Virus record (IMG/VR): IMGVR_UViG_3300032331_000527
Coordinates: 1 to 64,000 of that record
From: a virus
Direction: 5' to 3' (one strand)
Length of the DNA: 64,000 nucleotides
The notes under the pieces were generated by a model. The model had not been told where the DNA came from, did no database searches, and saw only the letters and a list, made by a program, of their open reading frames with translations. Below, in pieces: positions 20,765 through 28,658 of this stretch; position 1 is the first letter of the stretch; every line of letters begins with the position of its first letter. The position numbers were made by a program, and so were the translations under genes.

Positions 20765-21834
20765 TATGCTTCCATATTCAATGCTTCATTATATAATGAG
20801 CGCATGAGTTTGTCAAGATCATTATTATCTACATTAGACTCAATCGTGGTAATATACTTAGATAGGATTGTCAGCGTATCTTCTGCCTCATCCAACAACT
20901 CACTCTCACTAATCATATCCATATTACGATGATCCTCTACGATAGTAACGTCTAGAGGCGCAGCTTCATACAGCTTCGTGGTAAACAAATCGAAGTTCAT
21001 CGGATTATCTTTGTTCGACACGATGAGCTTCACATAAGCTCCTGAATACTTATTCCAATCACGATCGAGCAATTCTTCGGTCGTAGAATTTTTATCGTTG
21101 TACCAGATCTTGCGGAACATACGATATGGATTTTCTATGAACGCCAGTTCACGAGTTTCCGTATCAAGGATATGGAATCCTTTAGGGTCATCGTAGTCGC
21201 TCCAAGTAAATTCAGCATGGCTACCAAGGTAATGAATGTTCCCAGCAGAAGACCTGTGATGATAGTGACCGCTAAGGACCATATCAAACCTACCAAAAAG
21301 ACTACGATCGTCTCCGTGACTGACCGGACTACCGCGATACATTTCGAAACCTGCAAGCTCAAGGTGGCCCATGCAGATTTGAGCATTTGTGGATCCTATC
21401 TGTTGCAGAATGATATCTCTGTTCTCATCACAAATCCACGGTAGCATCATAATCTTAGTGCCATCAAACTCTACGACCTTAGCGTATTCATCGTAGATTT
21501 TAAAGTCTGGATACTTATCTACTAGCAACTCCTGTAGAACATTGACGCTATTCGTGTTCTTGAAGTATGTGTCGTGATTGCCTACGAGGATATGGAAATC
21601 TATAGACTCACTGGCAATCCTATCGAGGAACTCTGTACGCAGACGTTTAGCAGTGTTAATGTTAAGATATTTACGACGGTCAACCAAATCCCCGAGATGG
21701 ATAACAGTGTTAATGCGATGATTATCGAGATACGGAAAGAAAATGTCATCTAGGAACTTCTTATTGTTATCAAGGAACGCTGACTGGTCGTTACGCACTC
21801 CCCAGTGCGTATCAGTAATCAAAGCAATTTTCAT
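20764..21834 (-). CDS. 47: Recombination endonuclease subunit gp47 (Mre11/SbcD-like nuclease)
   Basis: 356 residues (T4: 339). Phosphoesterase motifs are present in order: ITDTHWG (motif I), IHLGDLVDRRK (II), LVGNHDTYF (III), MGHLELAG and LSGHYHHRS (IV/V). The protein degrades DNA ends together with gp46, using Mn2+. It is joined to gp55 upstream by a one-base overlap. Confidence 0.98.
   Translation of the reverse strand: MKIALITDTHWGVRNDQSAFLDNNKKFLDDIFFPYLDNHRINTVIHLGDLVDRRKYLNINTAKRLRTEFLDRIASESIDFHILVGNHDTYFKNTNSVNVLQELLVDKYPDFKIYDEYAKVVEFDGTKIMMLPWICDENRDIILQQIGSTNAQICMGHLELAGFEMYRGSPVSHGDDRSLFGRFDMVLSGHYHHRSSAGNIHYLGSHAEFTWSDYDDPKGFHILDTETRELAFIENPYRMFRKIWYNDKNSTTEELLDRDWNKYSGAYVKLIVSNKDNPMNFDLFTTKLYEAAPLDVTIVEDHRNMDMISESELLDEAEDTLTILSKYITTIESNVDNNDLDKLMRSLYNEALNMEA
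20788..20816 (-). promoter_or_regulatory. Consensus sigma-70 promoter inside the end of gp47, for gp46
   Basis: TTGACA (20811-20816), 17-base spacer, TATAAT (20788-20793): exact consensus, within the last 18 codons of gp47. The gp46 start is 23 bases downstream, with GGAAG as ribosome-binding site. Confidence 0.75.
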
Positions 21835-22397
21835 TATACAACCTTGGGTTCTTCGACTTCTACGATCTTCTTACCACGTTTGATATTCTTTGTCGTTTCA
21901 AAGTCCTGCATGAATTTCTCCATCTGCTCTTGCGACCATTCACCGTATTTGATATCAGTATCATAATTGCTGCGATCGCCTGTTTGACTATCAGAAGTTT
22001 CACCCATGATGTTAGCATACTCAATCGCAGCATACTTCGTGTAGAGATGCTTCTTCTCTTTCTGAATACGACGGATGAACGCAAAGTAAATAATCTGCGT
22101 GAAATAAGCAAAAGGATTCTGCGACTTAGAAGGATCGAAGTTCTTGATATAGAGCAAGCAGTTTTCGATACCGTCTGAAACCATTTCCTCTCGGAAAGTG
22201 TAGTTAGCGAAATTCGGACGATAAGCCAAATGAGTAGCAATTTTCATAATGCACTCGCCAACATAATTGGGAATGCGAGGCAGTTGTTTACCTTCCGCGA
22301 TAGCCGCATTGACTTCATCTTTAAAAACAACCATTGCTGCATAAAGCTCTTTGTTGTTAACGTAATGCTTTTTTGGTTTAGCTTTTGAAATAGACAT
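21834..22397 (-). CDS. 55: Late transcription sigma factor gp55
   Basis: 187 residues (T4: 185). The block YVNNKELYAAMVVF, the middle segment MVSDGIENCLLYIKNFDPSK and QNPFAYFTQIIYFAFIRRI correspond to the sigma region 2-like core found in gp55. gp55 replaces host sigma-70 for T4 late promoters (TATAAATA) and needs gp33 and the gp45 clamp. Late-type motifs are found before several virion genes here, so the system appears intact. Confidence 0.95.
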   Translation of the reverse strand: MSISKAKPKKHYVNNKELYAAMVVFKDEVNAAIAEGKQLPRIPNYVGECIMKIATHLAYRPNFANYTFREEMVSDGIENCLLYIKNFDPSKSQNPFAYFTQIIYFAFIRRIQKEKKHLYTKYAAIEYANIMGETSDSQTGDRSNYDTDIKYGEWSQEQMEKFMQDFETTKNIKRGKKIVEVEEPKVV

Positions 22398-22786
22398 TAG
22401 TGTAGGGTTCCTGAGGTATTAGCTATCGTTCGCATAACTTGACTCAAAGCCATTTGACGAATTCGATTCATTTGTTCTTCACGATCACGTTTAGATTGTT
22501 GATTAATTGTACTCATATATCTACTAGCAACTATATCATCAACTATCATATATGTCAAGATATTTCTTTTATCTAGGCAGATAGTCTCTTCCATTAGACT
22601 CTCAAAAGGAATCCAACGCATAATGGCTGTTGTAACAGTCATAGTTGCTGGCGACTGCATCATTTCAATACGATAAGGCTGAGTGACAAACAGATAATCT
22701 TCTTCATCGCCTATGAGCATGCAAAGAAGATCTTCGCCGCTACTCATCTTCAGAAAATAAACTTCTTCCTGCTCTTCCGACTCCAT
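22397..22786 (-). CDS. Small conserved phage protein, Lsm-like pattern
   Basis: 129 residues. LKMSSGEDLLCMLIGDEED, then a P at the next strand and WIPFESL, then LDKRNILTYM and a basic helical C-terminal tail. The order resembles the gene at 3837-4184 and other short beta-rich unknowns of T4-like phages. Two adjacent ATG codons are possible; the second (22786) has the better spacing from AGGAG. It overlaps the end of uvsW by 47 bases and contains the gp55 promoter. Function unknown. Confidence 0.65.
   Translation of the reverse strand: MESEEQEEVYFLKMSSGEDLLCMLIGDEEDYLFVTQPYRIEMMQSPATMTVTTAIMRWIPFESLMEETICLDKRNILTYMIVDDIVASRYMSTINQQSKRDREEQMNRIRQMALSQVMRTIANTSGTLH
22530..22558 (-). promoter_or_regulatory. 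Sigma-70-like promoter for gp55, inside the upstream gene
   Basis: TTGACA (22553-22558), 17-base spacer, TATAGT (22530-22535) on the minus strand, 133 bases before the gp55 start. Confidence 0.6.
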
Positions 22787-24245
22787 CATCGCTCCTTAAT
22801 TTAATGGTGTGCATTTCATAAGGGAATCCCTCACTGTTGTACATTTTAACTCGTTCTATAAGATGATTGAGCGTGAAGTTTTTCTTGCTATTGCTTGTTG
22901 ACAGATTGTCGGCAATATCAAATAACGTCATACCATCTTTGCCTTCTGACGTCCTGAGTCCACGTCCGATGGACTGCATAGTTCTAACACGGCTTTTAGT
23001 TGGACTCGCGAATATGACATTGTGAAGGTTCTTGATATTTATGCCGGTGCTAAATGTGCCGTAAGACGCTACGATGATTGCATCGTTCTCCTTCTCAACG
23101 ATAGCACGAATAGACTCACGCTCTTCGCCGTCAACACCCCCATGAACGAAGAAGACTTTACGATTACCAGCCTTCTCCCCTATCATATCATATAAGATAC
23201 TCCCATGCTTATCAACGTATGCATAAAGTATCAGAGTATTACCTTTAAGTGATACAGCAAGATTCCGAATAAACTTATTACGAGGATAGAACGAAACGAT
23301 GTGTGCAAGTTCGTCTTGGTATGATCCCCCAATAAGCTTCTTTGCTTCCTCGATAGGATGATTGAGCACAAGAACTTTGACTTTAATAGCAGCGAGCTTC
23401 CCGCTGTCAATGAGTTCTTTAGTATCAATGATTTTATGCGCTGGACCAAATAGCCCAGTAAGAACAAGCTCGTTAACTTGCGATCCATCTAGCGTTCCTG
23501 TAAGACCAAAACGATATTTGGTATTTGTCATGTTCGTCATGACTTTCGTCAATGACTGTGCTTTGAATAAGTGAGCTTCGTCTCCGATGACTAAGTCAAA
23601 CGATTCGAAAAAGATCTTATCCATTTCGTAAACCGATTGCCAGGTTGAGATAACAATCGGCTTATCCGTCTGTTTAGATTGGCCTCCATAGATTCGATGA
23701 ACGAACTCATCAGATACATAACCATAGTCGGCAAAATCAGAATAGAGCTGATGCACCAAAGAAATAGTTGGCACAACAATAAGAGTGCGGCAATCATAGT
23801 ACCTCGTCAGTAGATAAATTATTAGGGACTTGCCAGATGCAGTAGGAGAAACCATAACACAGCGCTTGCTCCTAATACCAAGAGCAAATGCCCGTAGTTG
23901 ATGATCGTGTGCTTCGAACGGAAGTCCGAGCGAATGTGAAAATTCCTTAGCTTCAGCAAGAGAGAACTCCTCAGTCTCAATCAATTCGGGATCTACTTCT
24001 ATAGTGTAGTCTCTTTCCTCACAGAACTTAATTATATCTTGCGTGAGTCCTGCGTATGTTGTCATATTACGCGAGTTCAAAAGACGGATCTTACCATCCC
24101 ACACGCGAGACTTGAACTTAGGTGAGAACTTAGCACCAGGAATCTCGAATGTCAAGAACTCTGCTAGCTCGCGAGCGATACCCATATCACCTTCAACGCG
24201 AAGCCACGCTTCATTAACTTTTACGAGCTTGAGATCAGAATCCAT
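22740..24245 (-). CDS. uvsW: UvsW helicase (recombination and fork-repair)
   Basis: 501 residues from the ATG at 24245, where homology to T4 UvsW (503 residues) begins: an N-terminal beta domain ending FSPKFKSRVWDGKIRLL, then SF2 motifs Q-type, Walker A PTASGKSLI, TLIVVPTISLVHQ (Ia), GDEAHLFK (II), GLTGTL (III), ASYGTFSTGINI (V) and QSIGRGLR (VI). A longer in-frame start at 24290 is possible but lies within uvsY and lacks homology. UvsW unwinds branched DNA and ends origin replication by removing R-loops. Confidence 0.97.
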   Translation of the reverse strand: MDSDLKLVKVNEAWLRVEGDMGIARELAEFLTFEIPGAKFSPKFKSRVWDGKIRLLNSRNMTTYAGLTQDIIKFCEERDYTIEVDPELIETEEFSLAEAKEFSHSLGLPFEAHDHQLRAFALGIRSKRCVMVSPTASGKSLIIYLLTRYYDCRTLIVVPTISLVHQLYSDFADYGYVSDEFVHRIYGGQSKQTDKPIVISTWQSVYEMDKIFFESFDLVIGDEAHLFKAQSLTKVMTNMTNTKYRFGLTGTLDGSQVNELVLTGLFGPAHKIIDTKELIDSGKLAAIKVKVLVLNHPIEEAKKLIGGSYQDELAHIVSFYPRNKFIRNLAVSLKGNTLILYAYVDKHGSILYDMIGEKAGNRKVFFVHGGVDGEERESIRAIVEKENDAIIVASYGTFSTGINIKNLHNVIFASPTKSRVRTMQSIGRGLRTSEGKDGMTLFDIADNLSTSNSKKNFTLNHLIERVKMYNSEGFPYEMHTIKLRSDDGVGRAGRSLFSEDE

Positions 24246-24672
24246 TAGTGAACTTTCTCCACTCGATGGCTGACTTGATATCGTATCCACGCTTATGAAT
24301 GCACTTCATAATCTCGACTATGACTTCAACCTTTTCTTCTAGAAGGGCTATACGTTCGTCTATGCGCACAAGTTCGCCATCTGCATCAATATAATTATGC
24401 ACTTCGTTCTTCAGGACTTTGTTGAGGAATGGTTGACGATTAATCCGCTCTAGGTCTTCTGGATTATTTAGATTACCTAGATAATACTCACGCAGAGTAT
24501 TGAATTGTGCCTTCTTACGAATCATAGCACTACGCAGCTGTGAGCGAGTTTCGCTGAGCATACGATTATATTTGGCGTGGAGGGAGGAAATGTTGAGGCT
24601 ATCAGCGTCTAGGTTAAGATCGTCATACTTGGCGTCTTTTTCCCACATCTCGTATATATCTTCGAGTTTCAT
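24235..24672 (-). CDS. uvsY: UvsY recombination mediator
   Basis: 145 residues (T4: 137). The N-terminus MKLEDIYEMWEKDAK matches MRLEDLQEELKKD of T4, the middle has the LREYYLGN motif (T4 ARLDYYSG), and the end KCIHKRGYDIKSAIEWRKF matches T4 IKSRGFAIKHIQDMRAF. UvsY loads UvsX on single-stranded DNA coated by gp32. The -10 box of its promoter ends six bases before the ATG and no Shine-Dalgarno is visible, so the mRNA may be leaderless, as for gp43. Confidence 0.96.
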   Translation of the reverse strand: MKLEDIYEMWEKDAKYDDLNLDADSLNISSLHAKYNRMLSETRSQLRSAMIRKKAQFNTLREYYLGNLNNPEDLERINRQPFLNKVLKNEVHNYIDADGELVRIDERIALLEEKVEVIVEIMKCIHKRGYDIKSAIEWRKFTNGF

Positions 24673-24678
24673 GCTAAT

Positions 24679-24707
24679 ATATTACCATAATGAGAGCCAG
24701 TTGTCAA
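24679..24707 (-). promoter_or_regulatory. Sigma-70-like promoter immediately before uvsY
   Basis: TTGACA (24702-24707), 17-base spacer, TAATAT (24679-24684) on the minus strand. Confidence 0.75.
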
Positions 24708-24722
24708 GATCTATTTTAAGTC

Positions 24723-24751
24723 TTGACATTTTAACAATTAAAGCATATAAT
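24723..24751 (+). promoter_or_regulatory. Consensus sigma-70 promoter pointing right, antisense to virion genes
   Basis: TTGACA (24723-24728), 17-base A/T-rich spacer, TATAAT (24746-24751): both hexamers are exact. It lies back to back with the uvsY promoter in the gap between the early and virion regions. No plus-strand gene follows for 34 kb; the first downstream plus-strand ATG (24755) opens only 37 codons with no properly spaced ribosome-binding site. Confidence 0.62.
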
Positions 24752-24774
24752 AAGGATGTTATCCAGGGGTCATA

Positions 24775-25323
24775 TTACTCGTCAAGACGATACTTACGAT
24801 AGCGGAACGTTACCGAAGCCTGTAGATATTCGATCGTGGTATTCGTTGACTCGAACGCCAACTCAGTAAGATTGATGGGAAACATATCCTCGAAGAAAAT
24901 GAGTTTATTGGCGTTCTTATTGCTCGTGAGAATTGAGAGTGTGCCATCAGAAACGTATGTTGTGTAGTAGCCCATCTGACGTTGACCAGCCATCATAGTG
25001 TTATTGATGGAAGTGGATAGTTCTTTAGTTTGCGACAAACTGTCTGGATGACCTAATCCTTCCATCCATTTTTGGATTTCGAAATAGTTCTTTAGGTCTT
25101 CATCTACTCTAAATGTTAGAGTAAGCGGATCGTAGATAATACGATCGCCTGGACGAGCAAGAGAAGCAAAAGGCGTAGGAACTTCAGCGACACCAACTGT
25201 TACTGCAGGAATAGCGACAGACTGACAAAAATAGTTTACAGTAGGTAGGCGCTTGATAGCAAAGCGAAACCCATTCTGTCCTAGAAAATTGATATTCGAT
25301 GGTTGATTGTCTTCTGCGCTCAT
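24775..25323 (-). CDS. Tail-tube-like structural protein (gp19-family paralogue)
   Basis: 182 residues. NFLGQNGFRFAIKRLPTVNY, the AxxIPA-like SVAIPAVTVG, then DRIIYDPLTLTFRVDED and the end FESTNTTIEYLQASVTFRY follow the beta pattern of contractile-tail tube proteins: a cleft after P, a DPLTxTFxxDE strand as in gp19 (WTVTVMNDE) and a final VTFxYRxY. It probably forms the tube, a tube terminus or a baseplate hub like gp48/gp54. The canonical gp19 is at 45504-46112. It follows gp23 after a strong terminator. Confidence 0.72.
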   Translation of the reverse strand: MSAEDNQPSNINFLGQNGFRFAIKRLPTVNYFCQSVAIPAVTVGVAEVPTPFASLARPGDRIIYDPLTLTFRVDEDLKNYFEIQKWMEGLGHPDSLSQTKELSTSINNTMMAGQRQMGYYTTYVSDGTLSILTSNKNANKLIFFEDMFPINLTELAFESTNTTIEYLQASVTFRYRKYRLDE

Positions 25324-25340
25324 ATCACTATTTAGTCAAT

Positions 25341-25366
25341 AAAAAAGGGGGAGCCGAAGCTCCCCC
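25341..25366 (-). terminator. Strong terminator after gp23
   Basis: On the minus strand GGGGGAGC-TTCG-GCTCCCCC (25347-25366), an 8-bp stem with a UUCG tetraloop, is followed by six T residues and TATT. A second, weaker hairpin (CCTCGC/GCGAGG) lies between it and the gp23 stop, within 25405-25430. Confidence 0.93.
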
Positions 25367-25423
25367 AGTTTGCGGCTTGAAACCGTCTTGTAGCGCCTCG
25401 CCTTTGAACCAGCGAGGTGTAGC

Positions 25424-26821
25424 TTACATAAGGTTCGTAACCTTGACGAAGCGGTAGTACACGTTGTAACCCTTGGTGTTTGGAGCACCGATAGCGCCGT
25501 CGGCAGAAGACGTTGCGAATGGGTTTGCAACCATTCCGTAACGAGTCTTGAAACCAATCTTTGGCTGGAACGTATCCTGACCAACTGCACGGACCATCTG
25601 TAGAGGAACGTATGGACAATAGAACAGACCGGCGTCAAAAGATGAAGAACCCTTATAGCCTAGTGTGAAATACTGTGTACCAGCACTTGAAGAGAAGTAT
25701 GGATCGATATAGACCTTGATACGTCCACCTAGAACACCAGCGAAGGTATTGCCAGTATCGTCAACATTCAGATTGTTAGAAAGAGCTGGAGTATAATCCA
25801 GAACGCCAGCCATCTGAAGAGCAGAAGCAACGTCAGATCCGCAGATCATTACGTTACCCTTACCACGACGAGTTGCCTTAGCAATTTGGTTAGCTTCACG
25901 CTCGATCTGGAATAGAAGACCCTTGAACTTTTCTACCATCCAACGACCGTTTGAGTCGACGTCTAGGTTGAACGTACCAGCAGTTGTTACGTTTTCCTGA
26001 GCACCGACAGCAGCAGTGTAGTTGATTGTACGAACAACTTCACGGTTGATTTCCGCAAGGATTTCAGCAGCAAGGATGTTTGAAAGTTCAGTTTCAGCGT
26101 CAAGACCATGAATTGCCTTCAAGTCCTGTGCAAGTTCCATTGTGTATTCTGCCTTGAGAGCGCGGCTAACTGCGGTAACAGCAACCTTCTCAATGCTGAA
26201 TGCCATTTCCTGGAACGCATTCGCAGCACCGTCACCAAGAGCTTCGGCCTTAGTACGAGCCATACCTGTTGAAAGGGTATACGAAGAAGTCGTAGCATTC
26301 GAAACACGATCTGTTGGATCGTTGGAAGCCTGAGCGCGATTAGTTGAAGTGTTACCAACAACGAGACGTGAAGCAGTGTTACCAGCAGCAGAACCAGAGA
26401 ATGTAGTATTAGCTTCGTTGAAGAGAGCTTCTGTACCAGACTGGTTTGTGTAACGTGAACGCATTGCGAAGATAAGTCCTGTTGGACCAGTCATTGGCTG
26501 AACGCCGCAGATATCATACGCAATTAGGTTTGGCATCGAACGACGAACCAATGAAATAAGTACTGGATCGAATGTGTCGATAGAACCGTCACCAGCAGTA
26601 GATGAAGATGCACCCATAGCGTTTGTTGGAGCAGTTTCTCCCAAAAGACCTGGAGCGCGATAACCGCCTGATCCAAATCCATCTTCTCTAGCAGCCTTTT
26701 CCTGATTCTCAAGAAGTTGGGCAACTACAGTACGACGATGTACGTCCTTGATTGGAGCCAAGTCAGGATGTTCCAGAACTGGCTGCCACTTTTTCTGAAC
26801 TTGTTCATTCAGAGATTGCAT
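25424..26821 (-). CDS. 23: Major capsid protein gp23
   Basis: 465 residues (T4: 521). The N-terminus NEQVQKKWQPVLEHPDLAPI and following QLLENQE are typical of gp23 of cyanophage-type T4-like phages, as are MPNLIAYDICGVQPMTGPTG, the MAFSIEKVAVTAVSRALKAEYTMELAQDL block, and the C-terminal VNG-type end KVTNLM. The first ~50 residues form the delta segment removed by the gp21 protease. It builds the capsid lattice. Its strong terminator fits high expression. Confidence 0.98.
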   Translation of the reverse strand: MQSLNEQVQKKWQPVLEHPDLAPIKDVHRRTVVAQLLENQEKAAREDGFGSGGYRAPGLLGETAPTNAMGASSSTAGDGSIDTFDPVLISLVRRSMPNLIAYDICGVQPMTGPTGLIFAMRSRYTNQSGTEALFNEANTTFSGSAAGNTASRLVVGNTSTNRAQASNDPTDRVSNATTSSYTLSTGMARTKAEALGDGAANAFQEMAFSIEKVAVTAVSRALKAEYTMELAQDLKAIHGLDAETELSNILAAEILAEINREVVRTINYTAAVGAQENVTTAGTFNLDVDSNGRWMVEKFKGLLFQIEREANQIAKATRRGKGNVMICGSDVASALQMAGVLDYTPALSNNLNVDDTGNTFAGVLGGRIKVYIDPYFSSSAGTQYFTLGYKGSSSFDAGLFYCPYVPLQMVRAVGQDTFQPKIGFKTRYGMVANPFATSSADGAIGAPNTKGYNVYYRFVKVTNLM

Positions 26822-26845
26822 TGTGTTTCTCCTAATTAGATTAAA

Positions 26846-27940
26846 TTACTTTTTGATGCCGCGAGTGATCGCGTTCATGTAAGCAGCCATTTCAACTGGA
26901 ACCTGCTTTTCGGCGTCGGTATCGTCGCCCACTGGTTCCTCATCGAGGGTTACGCTTTCGTTCAAAGAGCCGGCCGTGCCCTTTGTTGGGAAGTAACTCT
27001 CACGAAGAGTTCCGATCTTCTTCTTATAAGTCTCAAGACTTTCGAAGTCGACGGACTCAGAAAGTGACTGCAGCTTTGCAAGTTGCGTATCTGTCAGGCC
27101 TTCTGAAACTTCTGCGAACGCAAATGCACGTTCGAATTCTTTTAATTGAGCAGAAAGCTCAACGTTCTTTTCGATTTCCTCATTGATAGCATCTTCTAGA
27201 ACTTCAACCTTATTGGCGAGTTCTTCTGTGACAGCAAGAGCTTCTTCTGGGATATCAATATAGTGTTCTTCGAATAGTCCCTTAAGACCAGACATGAACG
27301 ACTCAACAATTTCAGCCTTAAGACCACGCTCAATAGCGACTGAGTTTGCATCCATCCACTGTTCAACAACATAATCAAGATACGTATCAACACGCTCAAC
27401 GAGTTCTTCGCTGAGAGTTGATGTTTCTTCTGATAAGGTTTCATCGAATTTGGTTTCGAGAGTTTCGATCTGCTCGTTAACCTTTGCTAGAACTGCTGCT
27501 TCAAACACTTCTGTTGCCTTAGCAATGAATTCGTCTGAAACTTCTGCGCCTTCAAAAATAGCCTTGATATCTGCGGACACGTCGAGGTCTTCCTTTGTTA
27601 AACGAACAATCTTAGATTCAGCAACGCGACCCTTTGGATTAACAGATGAACCCTGCATTGGGTTTGTCTTGTCACCCTTGAATGAATCATAAGCTTGAGA
27701 TACTTCGGCTTTCTTCATTCCAGAGAGTGCTTGAATCATAGAGTTAATCATACCAACCTTTGTGTATGGCTTAACGCTAGAACCCTGCATTGGGTTTGTT
27801 CTATCGCCGGAATTCTGTGAACCACCGGGAGGTGACGCATTTGCTCCAGTTGGTTCAGCGACCTCAGCTTCAACGCCAAAGCTCGCTTTCTTTGCTTCAT
27901 GCATGTCGAGCTTATCGACATTTGTGTCCTGAACTGACAT
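26846..27940 (-). CDS. 22: Prohead scaffold protein gp22
   Basis: 364 residues (T4 gp22: 269), acidic and mostly helical with coiled-coil stretches about 125-290, as expected for the internal scaffold between gp21 and gp23. The N-terminal part has two copies of DxTNPMQGSSV, encoded by an exact 20-base repeat. The C-terminus ends AYMNAITRGIKK, resembling the conserved gp22 tail. The core assembles the prohead and is then cut by gp21. A late promoter lies just upstream. Confidence 0.88.
   Translation of the reverse strand: MSVQDTNVDKLDMHEAKKASFGVEAEVAEPTGANASPPGGSQNSGDRTNPMQGSSVKPYTKVGMINSMIQALSGMKKAEVSQAYDSFKGDKTNPMQGSSVNPKGRVAESKIVRLTKEDLDVSADIKAIFEGAEVSDEFIAKATEVFEAAVLAKVNEQIETLETKFDETLSEETSTLSEELVERVDTYLDYVVEQWMDANSVAIERGLKAEIVESFMSGLKGLFEEHYIDIPEEALAVTEELANKVEVLEDAINEEIEKNVELSAQLKEFERAFAFAEVSEGLTDTQLAKLQSLSESVDFESLETYKKKIGTLRESYFPTKGTAGSLNESVTLDEEPVGDDTDAEKQVPVEMAAYMNAITRGIKK
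27648..27799 (-). repeat. Two exact 20-base direct repeats inside gene 22
   Basis: The same 20 bases occur at 27648-27667 and 27780-27799, encoding the repeated NPMQGSS segment of the scaffold protein. Likely an in-frame duplication. Confidence 0.85.
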
Positions 27941-27982
27941 ATTATTATTCTCCCTCAGGGTTTGTAGAAGATGCTTCTAGTT

Positions 27983-27990
27983 TATTTATA
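27983..27990 (-). promoter_or_regulatory. T4-type late promoter (TATAAATA) for gp22/gp23
   Basis: Exact TATAAATA on the minus strand, 43 bases before the gp22 start. Confidence 0.75.
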
Positions 27991-28001
27991 AAAATGAGTG
28001 A

Positions 28002-28658
28002 TTATACCTTTTTAAGGAATGTTTCAAAAGCACGCATCAAAACTGTTTCGCGTGACTCTCTTGATCTATAACCTTCTTCGATATCCGTTTTGATTTGATC
28101 GACTTCCTTTTCTACAAGAACGCCGTTATCCCAAATCCATTCTTTACCTTCCATAATCCCGTGAGCCATAGCTTGTGGGGCTGAAGGATCAGCAACAATG
28201 TCAGCTGCTGTAGCAAGATAGTAATCGTTCTGGACTTCCATGATTCCATTTCTCTTGACGAGACTACCCATACCTCTTGATGAGAAACCTAGTTTGGCTC
28301 CTTCTTTCATAAGATTCTTTACGATCTGACCATACGGCGTATCCATGATTTTAACCTTGCCGATGAAGTTATCTCCATCCTGACGCAGTTCTTTAATCAT
28401 GTGCGACACACGCTCTAGATTGATAGTTGGACCAGCTGGATGTCCGAGTTCACCATAGGCACGATTCTGCTCTACGAAATCACGATTATAACGAGCAACT
28501 TCCTTAGCAAGTATAGGAGTAGGATAAACTCTACCGTTCTTGTTCTGAAGATTACCCTGCATCAAAATGCCTTCAAGGAAAAATTGCTTTTCTCCTGTTA
28601 CTTCGTTTGCTTCAGTGATGATTTGAAGATTTTCGTGGATTTCACAGATGAGTTTCAT
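28002..28658 (-). CDS. 21: Prohead maturation protease gp21
   Basis: 218 residues (T4: 212). The S78-type protease features are visible: LFLEGILMQGNLQN-like opening, GELGHPAGP with the catalytic histidine, and KLGFSSRGMG with the catalytic serine, then DIVADPSAP. It processes the scaffold and gp23 during head maturation. It is one base apart in overlap from the gene upstream (shared ATG/stop). Confidence 0.97.
   Translation of the reverse strand: MKLICEIHENLQIITEANEVTGEKQFFLEGILMQGNLQNKNGRVYPTPILAKEVARYNRDFVEQNRAYGELGHPAGPTINLERVSHMIKELRQDGDNFIGKVKIMDTPYGQIVKNLMKEGAKLGFSSRGMGSLVKRNGIMEVQNDYYLATAADIVADPSAPQAMAHGIMEGKEWIWDNGVLVEKEVDQIKTDIEEGYRSRESRETVLMRAFETFLKKV

Noticed and set aside
24127-24155. 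Promoter-like TTGACA inside uvsW
   Set aside because: The matching -10 (TAAGTT) is poor and no gene start needs it.
24755-24868. A 37-codon plus-strand ORF after the perfect promoter
   Set aside because: AAGG touches the ATG with no spacing, the frame is antisense to the tail-tube-like gene and has no visible pattern; an antisense RNA is more likely.
25390-25425. tRNA-like segment with a TTCAA loop after gp23
   Set aside because: Only one T-arm-like hairpin is visible; no cloverleaf, acceptor stem or anticodon arm could be drawn.
25336-25638. Two arginine-rich minus-strand frames of about 100 codons downstream of and overlapping the end of gp23
   Set aside because: They run through the gp23 stop, the terminator and the hairpin in other frames; no RBS and no homology.
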